Shown in pieces: positions 56,711-64,000 of a stretch of DNA of 64,000 nucleotides. This DNA is from Rhabdophis nuchalis (taxonomy: Eukaryota > Chordata > Lepidosauria > Squamata > Natricidae). The notes beneath the pieces were generated by a model. The model was not told the DNA's origin. It made no database searches and saw nothing but the letters and a program-made list of their open reading frames with translations. Numbering within the stretch: position 1 is the stretch's first letter; each line of letters begins with the position of its first letter. The stretch covers positions 24,417,019 through 24,481,018 of the forward strand of contig CM077651.1 in the NCBI GenBank assembly GCA_039707465.1. The letters are read 5' to 3'. Position numbers and translations under genes: made by a program.

Positions 56711-57132
56711 TTATAAGGGACATAATTTCCTTATTGAGCTTTTTTCCTCTCCATGTGAGTGTAGCACCCATATGAGGGGGAAAGCATAATTCTTTTGCCT
56801 TTCCCTTTATGGCTTGCTTGCAGCAGATCTCAAATTGCACATCCTCGAGAGTGGAAGTAGGCAGGAGGAGGACGTGCAAGAGCTCCCAAACGTTGTCTAT
56901 CTCAGACTGACTTGATACAGTGCTATTTGTGGAATTCTGTGGACAGCTGTCGGTGCCCATACAGAATTTCTGCAGGAAACACTGTTCCGTGCAGTATTGG
57001 CTGTGTTTGCGTGATAGGCTTAATTTGGGGGCAGGAGAGCTTTAGTCTGGTGAAAGCGGGCAAAAGCAACATGCAAACACCCTAAAAGAGGCTGCAATCA
57101 CCCAACCCCCGCTGATGGCGAACCTATGGCAC

Positions 57133-57350
57133 CAATGGTGGGATTCAAAAAATGTTAATATCAGTTCTGTGGGCGTGGTTTGGTGGGCGTGGCAGGGGAA
57201 GGATACAGTAAAATCTCCATTCCCTCCCGATCAGCTGGGACTCGGGAGGCAGAGAAGAGATGGGGGTTATTTGCCGGTTTTCCAAACTACTCAAAATTTC
57301 CACTACCGGTTCTCCAGAACTGGTCAGAATCTACTGAATACCCACCTCTG
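57133..57350. mobile_element. hAT-type MITE, unexpanded form
   Basis: It starts caatggtgggattcaaaaa and ends atacccacctctg. The flanking 8-mers tatggcac and tatggcaa match at 7 of 8. It holds one copy of ggggaaggatacagtaaaa, the motif amplified about 28-fold at 62176-63219. It sits inside a gatggcgaacctatgg fragment of the family seen at 17984. Confidence 0.8.
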
Positions 57351-57359
57351 TATGGCAAG

Positions 57360-58429
57360 TGGAGTCGTGTGTATGATAGAGGGGGGGGGGGGGGAACCTA
57401 TGTTCAAAAAACATAATGCTCTTTGTGCTGGCGACACTACGCTCCATTTTGTCCAACTGTGCAAAGTGTTCGTCTGAAAAATTGAACCATTTGGAAAACA
57501 GAAATGAATTTTAGAACCGGCAATATAGGAGGACGGGCAGGGTGGGAGTAGGGGAAATGTGTTGCTAAGACAGAACAGGTGCTGATTTTCCCAGCGGAAA
57601 ATAAATAGTGCCAGTTGAGAAGAAGAAAGGAAAGAGGGAAACAGCTCAAAATTGAAGTGGTGCAAACAGCCAGCAGGAGGGAGCAGGTTTTACACACAGA
57701 GAATGTGTAAATTGTTCTCTGATGGAACAAAGAGCAATCAGCGCATGGATTGCATGGTTTTTTTGGAAGATCAGAGGTTACGCTTTATTACAAAATGAAA
57801 TTAAGTCTATTTTTATTTTTCTAGCGTTAATGGTAGAGAAATACAAAGAACTCAAATTAGAATAGAATAAGGGATGAAACAGATTGTTTTCTCTTCTTAT
57901 AACACCGCGTTTCAGCCTTCCAGCCAAAATACAGTATATGGTATGGAGATATGGATTGTATTACTGAGATAAACAATTTTCTTACTTCATATCATAATAT
58001 TTTGGATTATTAATGCCTTCTTCCAGATTTCTTACTTTATATTAACCACTCTAGTCTACAGTTCGATATTCTAACCTGTTTGTGCCCCCCACAGCCCATT
58101 TTTGATTCCAGGAGGCTGCAGGGAGGCCTGCTAGGCCCAAAATGGGGCATGGAGGGCACAGAACGCATCACCTCATGGCCCATTACTGGTCCCAGGAGGT
58201 TGTAGGGAGGCCTGCTAGGCCAAAAACGGGGAGTGGGGATTGCGGCTTGTTATTATCATGGTCATAGTATCTTTCTTTGGCAAAAATAATTTGAAATGAG
58301 ATTTTATATGTCTCCAAATCATCAAACACAAATAACTAACTTATTGTGAGATACTTTGTCAAGGGGAATGTAAAATAAAATCAAAAGAAGAAAAGGTTAC
58401 AGAGAAATATAATTGTTAACAGTTTATAC
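57360..58429. other. Intron, mostly unassigned
   Basis: A G-run lies near 57382. 58120-58250 has a short direct repeat ('aggctgcagggaggcctgct' and 'aggttgtagggaggcctgct') also seen at 9410, probably a MITE interior. Confidence 0.4.
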
Positions 58430-58557
58430 CACGGGTGTCAAACTCAAGGTGTCATGTTGTCATCATGTGACATATCTGACATAGCACAACTGTTTCCCCT
58501 TCGCTATACCAGGGATAGCCAGCAAGTGGTCCATGGGCCGCAAGCTTAACACCCCTG
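58430..58557. mobile_element. hAT-type MITE (CAGGGGTGTCAAACTC family)
   Basis: It starts cacgggtgtcaaactcaagg and ends gcttaacacccctg. The flanking 8-mers gtttatac and gtttattc match at 7 of 8. Confidence 0.7.
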
Positions 58558-58604
58558 GTTTATTCACACTATTATACATTTATACACATAGTCACACACA
58601 TATC

Positions 58605-59660
58605 ATCTGTGGTTTTGGGGTGGGATATCATCTGTACGCTGATGATACTCAGCTGTACATATCCACCCCAGACCACCCCAACGATGCCGCCGAGGTGTTG
58701 CCCTGGTGTTTGTAGGCTGTACGGATCTGGATGGGTAGTAACAAACTCAAGCTCAACCCATCCAAGACTGAGTGGCTGTGGTTTCTGGCACCCCGGTTCA
58801 GCCAGATTATTCCAACTCTGGCCATTGGGGGCGAAACACCGGCCCCCGTGGAGAGGGCACGCAATTTGGGTGTCCTCCTGGATTCCCGGCTGTCCATGGA
58901 GGACCATGTGGCGGCCGTGGCCAGGGGGGCATTTCATCAGGTACGCCTGATGCGCCAATTGCGCCCCTTACTGGACCAGGTTGCCCTTCGCACAGTCACT
59001 CAAGCACTCGTGACATCCCAACTCGACTACTGTAATGCTCTCTACATGGGGCTTCCCTTGAGGTGCACTCGAAAGCTACAGCTAATTCAGAATGCAGTCG
59101 CGCAGGTGATTACCGGAGCTCCTAGACACTCCCATATAACACCAATCCTGCGCGAGCTGCACTGGCTTCCTATGGTTTTTCAGGTGCGCTTCAAGGTTTT
59201 GACGACCATCTTCAAAGTGCTCCATGGCTCGGGACCTAGTTATTTGCGAGACCGTCTCCTGCCCCATACATCCCTTCGATCGAGGGAGGGCCTTCTCAGG
59301 GTGTCATCGGCCGGACAATGCTGACTGGCGACACCCAGGGGAAGGGCCTTCTCTGTGGCGGGCCCCGCCCTTTGGAACGACCTACCCCCAGAACTTCGTA
59401 CCATCTCAGACCTCCGCCTCTTCCGCCAGTGTCTAAAAACACATTTCTTTCATCAAGCCGGCCTAGTGTAACCTCCACTGTGACTATTTTAGATAGCTTC
59501 TATTTTAGGGGATTTTAATTTGGTTTTAGCGCAGGATGAGTATTTAATAAGTTTTTAAATTTTATATTTGTTTTTGTATGTATTTTAAATTCCTGTGCGC
59601 TGCCCTGGGTCCTCTTTGGAGAAGGGCAGGATATAAATCTAATAAAATAAATAAATATCA
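58605..59660 (+). mobile_element. CR1/L2-type LINE, reverse-transcriptase C-terminal half and 3' end
   Basis: 58627-58712 reads YHLYADDTQLYISTP, the YADD catalytic motif of reverse transcriptase. The frame then shifts to NKLKLNPSKTEWLWF, LGVLLDSRLSMEDHVAAVAR, LVTSQLDYCNALYMGLP, LRELHWLPMVFQVRFKVL (58731-59324). A further shift leads to a WNDLPP-like remnant. The 3' UTR closes with cctgtgcgctgccctgggtc and an AATAAA tail. It is 5'-truncated with at least two frameshifts, so inactive. Confidence 0.85.
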
Positions 59661-59661
59661 C

Positions 59662-61325
59662 TGCGAACTCACTGTGGCCAACTTCCCACATCCAACTCAC
59701 CATGGCCAACTCGCTACAGGCCAATTGCCACAGCCAACTCACCATGGGACAACTCACTGCGAGTCAATTTAACAATTCTAGCTAAAAAGTATTTTAATTT
59801 TTGCCATTCACATTTCATTCTGTCCCCCATTTTGCATCTTTTCTTCAGTGATTCTATTCCATTGTTTCTTTATTTTATTTATTTATTTATTTTATTAAAT
59901 TTATACCCCGCCCTTCTCGTTGTTAGGACCCAATCTTTGATATTAGTGTAACTCTTGTCCTGTATTGAGTTGCCCTGTGGCGAGTTGGCCATGGCAAGTT
60001 GACCATGGTGAGTTGGCCACAGTGAGTTGGCCATGGCTAATTGTCATAGACCCCCTTCTCCTTATTCCATGCTTTGATATCGAAGGTCCCAACCTTCCAA
60101 TCCCACTTAGCTCAACAGTGGAAGCAACATAGAGCATCCTTTAAAGACCTTCACAATCTTAAGGGGGAAGTGGACCCTCTGAGATGCCTTCTTCCCTCCC
60201 CAACCAGTAAATCCCCAAATTTAATCTAAACAGTTCCTTAGCCATAAAAAAAGGAACTAAAATATACTTCTAAAGATAACCCCATTCATTTGTCTGCCTA
60301 TTTTTAAGTAGGCCACATTTACATGAACACCATTTTGTGAAAGTACTTAAGCAATGCTCACAAAATTTCAAATGTGCCCTACTATCACTCCAAAAAGAGA
60401 AACCTTGTCCTTTTTCAATTTCTTTTCCCTAAGGGTAAAACACTGAAGACATTACTGCTTCAAGGTTCTCAAATACAGAGCTAGAAAGAGAAAAGATTAT
60501 TCCAAGATTACTCGTCTTCCTTTTTCACTTACTGTTTAACCCTAATACAGTTTAGTCATCTCATAACATTGGATTCCTGGCCTCATCCAATGCAAAAAAT
60601 TTTCTTGATTAATCAGAAGGTGACTTTCCTAAGTCTCTCCATAAGTGCATCAAACGATGCTTGTTGGAAGTCAACAGAGCATACCACAGAGACTGCACAA
60701 AGAATGTGCAGCAATCACACAGTTGCCTAGGCAGGACAATGAACGCTTTTAACTGTTTAAGTGTGCACATTTGATGACAAGATTGTTAAAAGACTAACAC
60801 AAGCCACACAAAGGCACTTTTGTTCTAACTTTCAAGAGCTGTGCTGCACTTTAGGTGTCAAGGGTTTCACGTGGCGAACTTACAGAGCATCGCAATTCTC
60901 TTCTAGCTAGTCTTAAATTATCATTTAATTTTAGCAAAGAAAAACACGGTGATCCTTTGCCATTTTGTTCTTTTCATTATGCTTCATTTTGATGTTGATT
61001 ATATGAATTTCCACAGAACATTCAAACCGAATAAAATAGGAGAACATTAACAACGGAGAACAAATTAGTTTACAGAAGCAAATTGTATATGACATTTAGA
61101 AGCAAGAGGAGGGGGAAATGAAAACTGCACTTGTTTGTTTGCCTAAGTCTTGAGAATGCAACTTTCTTAAGGACTGCCACACTATAAAGGACGATTTTCA
61201 TATGATTAAAATCTCCTTCAATAGTTCCTGTAATGCATCAAGGGCCAAAAGGTTTAGATTCTAAAGTGGGTAAGGAAATTACTTTGATCTCCCTTACATC
61301 TTTACAAACACGTAAATGATGTTAG
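59662..61325. other. Intron with a short tandem-like 'ccaactcac' block, otherwise empty
   Basis: 59670-59770 repeats ggccaactc/accatggcc-like phrases, and 59960-60050 holds the same phrases inverted (gagttggcc), flanking an antisense LINE tail fragment at 59870-59925. 60060-61325 shows nothing supportable. Confidence 0.45.
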
Positions 61326-61339
61326 ATTTTTTAGGGGGA

Positions 61340-61500
61340 ATTTTAGCACAGGCTGTGATTTAATTCTTTTTATCTATTTATTGTATTTATTGTATTTTAT
61401 TATTGTTCGTTTTAAATTCCTGTGCACCGCCCTGGGTCCACTTCGGTGGAGAAAGCGCGGTATATAAATTGAAATAAATTAAAAATTAAATTAAATTTAC
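61340..61500 (+). mobile_element. CR1/L2-type LINE 3' UTR
   Basis: It contains ttttagcacaggctg, then cctgtgcaccgccctgggtc and a degenerate AATAAA-like tail, matching the ends at 47040-47190. Confidence 0.7.
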
Positions 61501-61626
61501 TTCCATATGCTTTTTATACTGATATTTCAATTATATTGCAAAGCTTAATTTTGAGAAACTTTCAAGAAAAGTATCAGCAACTTGTGAAGCCACATTTGAT
61601 CCAGATCTCCATAGCCTACAATCAGT

Positions 61627-61663
61627 TGATCCATCCATCCATCCATCCATCCATCCATCCATT
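61627..61663. repeat. (CATC)n microsatellite
   Basis: About nine CATC units. Confidence 0.95.
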
Positions 61664-62113
61664 ATCAAACTTGTTTGCTGCCCATCTCATTGCCAGACAA
61701 CTAAAAGATGGCGAGGGAAGGAGCATAATGAATAAAGGGGGGAATGGGATCTACTATTGGTCCAGTAACCATCTCCGCCAGTGGTATTTGGTTCCTAAGT
61801 CAACTACGTATATTATAATGTAAATGTTAAAGTGAAGAGCTTCAATAACTTCAGGTTTCCATTTGACTATGGAGCTTGCTGGATGATTTCAGACATTCAT
61901 TTTCTCACTCCAACCTACTTCACAGGATTTCTGTTGCATGGACAAATTTAGAAAAAATGCTCCATGCAACCTACTTTGAGCTCCTTAGATAAGATTTAAA
62001 TGTACAGTAAATCTACCATCTTCTTTCCCTCTATTTTCTCACTGGGGATTGTATATGTGAGTGAATGCATGTGTTTCATAAGAAAGAGGTATGGTACATT
62101 TTGCGATCTTGAT

Positions 62114-63347
62114 CAGTGGTGGGATTCAATTTTTTTTACCACCAGTTCTGTGGGCATGGCTTGGTGGTCATGGCAGGGGAAGGATACTGTAAAATCTCCA
62201 TTCCCTTCCTACCCCAGGGGAAGGATACTGTAAAATCTCCATTCCCTCCCCACTCCAGGGAAAGGATACTGTAAAAGCTCCACACTCCAGGGGAAGGATA
62301 CTGTAAAAACTCCACACTCCAGGGGAAGGATACTATAAAATCTCCATTCCCTCCCCACTCCAGGGAAATGATACTGTAAAAGCTCCATTCCATCCACACT
62401 CCAGGGGAAGGATACTGTAAAATCTCCACACTCCAGGGGAAGGATACTGTAAAATTTCCATTCCCTCCCCACTCCAGGGGAAAGATACTGTAAAAGCTCC
62501 ACGCTCCAGGGAAAGGATACTGTAAAATCTCCATTCCCTCCCTACCCCAGGGAAAGGATACTGTAAAATCTCCATTCCCTCCCTACCCCAGGGGAAGGAT
62601 ACTGTAAAATCTCCATTCCCTCCCCACTCCAGGGGAAGGATACTGTAAAATCTCCATTCCCTCCCCACTCCAGGGAAAGGATACTGTAAAAGCTCCACAC
62701 TCCAGGGGAAGGATACTGTAAAAGCTCCACACTCCAGGGGAAGGATACTGTAAAAGCTCCACACTCCAGGGGAAGGATACTGTAAAATCTCCATTCCCTC
62801 CCCACTCCAGGGGAAAGATACTGTAAAAGCTCCATGCTCCAGGGGAAGAATACTGTAAAATCTCCACACTCCAGGGGAAGGATACTGTAAAATCTCCATT
62901 CCCTCCCCACTCCAGGGGAAGGATACTGTAAAATCTCCATTCCCTCCCCACTCCAGGGGAAAGATACTGTAAAAGCTCCACGCTCCAGGGGAAGGATACT
63001 GTAAAATCTCCATTCCCTCCCCACTCCAGGGGAAGGATACTGTAAAATCTCCATTCCCTCCCCACTCCAGGGGAAAGATACTGTAAAAGCTCCACGCTCC
63101 AGGGGAAGGATACTGTAAAATCTCCATTCCCTCCCCACTCCAGGGGAAAGATACTGTAAAAGCTCCACACTCCAGGGGAATGATGCTGTAAAATCTCCAT
63201 TCCCTCCCCACTCCAGGGGACTTGGGAGGCAGAGAATAGATGGGGGGGAGGCCAGTCAGAGGTTGTATATACCGGTTCTCCAAACTACTCAAAATTCCCA
63301 CTACCAATTCTCCAGAACTGGTCAGAACCTGCTGAATATCACCTCTG
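62114..63347. mobile_element. hAT-type MITE swollen by an internal minisatellite
   Basis: It starts cagtggtgggattcaattt and ends ctgaatatcacctctg. The flanking 8-mers atcttgat and atcttgac match at 7 of 8. Outside the array its sequence matches 57133-57350 closely (gggcatggcttggtggtcat, gaggcagagaatagatgggg, tctccaaactactcaaaatt). Confidence 0.85.
62176..63219. repeat. 41/32-bp minisatellite, about 28 copies
   Basis: The unit is ggggaaggatactgtaaaat followed by ctccattccctccccactcca (41 bp). A 32-bp variant lacks about 9 bp in the second half. Towards the right end, spacings run 41, 41, 32, 41, 41, 32, a 114-bp higher-order period. All three minus-strand frames stay open because the unit has no stop in any phase. 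They are not genes. Confidence 0.93.
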
Positions 63348-63355
63348 ATCTTGAC

Positions 63356-64000
63356 CCTCAAAATGTTGCTGGACTATTGTGCTCACAATCACTCACCCTT
63401 AGCTGAATATTTAAGCTGCATCTTTCCCTGCTGGAGGTAAGGAACACTTGCTTACCATCTTCAAGCAGTCAAGAGACCTCAGACCTATTGAGTGTTGGTG
63501 GTTTGTTCATCACCATTGCTCTCCTTCTCAGAATCAATAATGATCAGCAATTAGGTTTGTAATGCTTCATTTCCTCCTTCTGTCTCTACACCAAACACCA
63601 CAGCTGGCCAAGAAGTATTTTTGTGGCTGGGCCACAACACATAACAATGCTAGTAAATTGTTAAATTGTTTAGAGCTGGATGTACAGATGAGGCATTCTA
63701 ATGCAGAACAACAGACCAAAGACTAACATGCAGTAGTTTAAAATTTTCTGACGTGCTATTTAGTTTATACATTAATTATAGACATATAGCTAGCCAACAG
63801 GAAACTGACAGGGTATATTTGAAAACAGATAGTAGGCAATGATTTATCCAGCCAAAAATAACAAGGTGTCCAGAGGAAGATTTGGGACAGGAGGGTTGGT
63901 GTGAGGGGAAAAACATTTGACAGAAACCTAAAAGCATATAGAAAAAAAAAAGAGACTCTCTCCCTAATTATAAACATTTTCTATCATTCAACTCAACAAA
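63356..64000. other. Intron, no feature recognised
   Basis: Intron sequence to the window edge with no coding pattern or mobile-element end. Confidence 0.5.

Noticed and set aside
62176..63219. CRISPR-like regular spacing
   Set aside because: Units are contiguous with no unique spacers, the host is a vertebrate, and there are no cas genes.
62136..63361. Minus-strand frames of up to 342 codons with a repeated YSILPLEWG-type motif
   Set aside because: This is translation of the 41/32-bp minisatellite. All three frames are open, so it is repeat composition and not a repeat protein.

Overview
The window is vertebrate nuclear DNA, most likely from a squamate reptile and probably a snake. The reasons are AT-rich intronic sequence, dense CR1/L2-type LINE 3' ends, tRNA-headed SINEs, many small hAT and TA-flanked DNA transposons, long microsatellites, and no bacterial-style gene packing. 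The species call is an inference from repeat style.

The only host gene I can support is ITGBL1 (integrin beta-like 1, a secreted protein of ten integrin-type EGF repeats), on the minus strand. Five consecutive coding exons lie at 29100-29246, 27970-28092, 22819-22959, 17244-17384 and 14699-14845. Each has eight cysteines, all are phase 1/phase 1 and flanked by AG/GT, and they join into one open frame of 233 codons, the central part of the protein. The rest of the window is intron: more than 34 kb upstream of the first visible exon and more than 14 kb downstream of the last. I found no earlier or later exon.

The introns are a nested record of mobile-element insertions. 1-4 kb: LINE tail, hAT MITEs and SINE-like copies. 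9-14 kb: hAT element, LINE 3' end, solo LTR, and two TA-type MITEs, one carrying a 124-bp GC-rich tandem repeat. 18-20 kb: hAT MITEs and an antisense CR1 interrupted by one of them. 27-31 kb: two near-perfect palindromic hAT MITEs, SINEs and an LTR-like block. 35.2-37.3 kb: an L1-type element with a promoter-like 5' region, ORF1 and 3' end but no ORF2, bounded by a perfect 16-bp target duplication. 39-41 kb: CR1 with a foreign LINE tail, and a SINE interrupted by a MITE. 42.8-43.6 kb: an HSCB (J-domain co-chaperone) pseudogene split by a MITE. 45-48.5 kb: a solo LTR, a LINE 3' end inside a MITE, and an L1 5' region. 50.1-51.6 kb: MITE, then LTR, then CR1, nested three deep. 52.3-55.7 kb: a 3.4-kb purine-only satellite. 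56.2-56.7 kb: a triplicated MITE junction. 58.6-59.7 kb: a LINE reverse-transcriptase fragment. 62.1-63.3 kb: a minisatellite that grew inside a hAT MITE.

I see no operon-like or defence-like system. The items most worth a second look are the ORF2-less L1-type element, the HSCB pseudogene, the 85-nt hairpin 30 bp downstream of an ITGBL1 splice donor, and the tandem arrays that arose inside MITEs.
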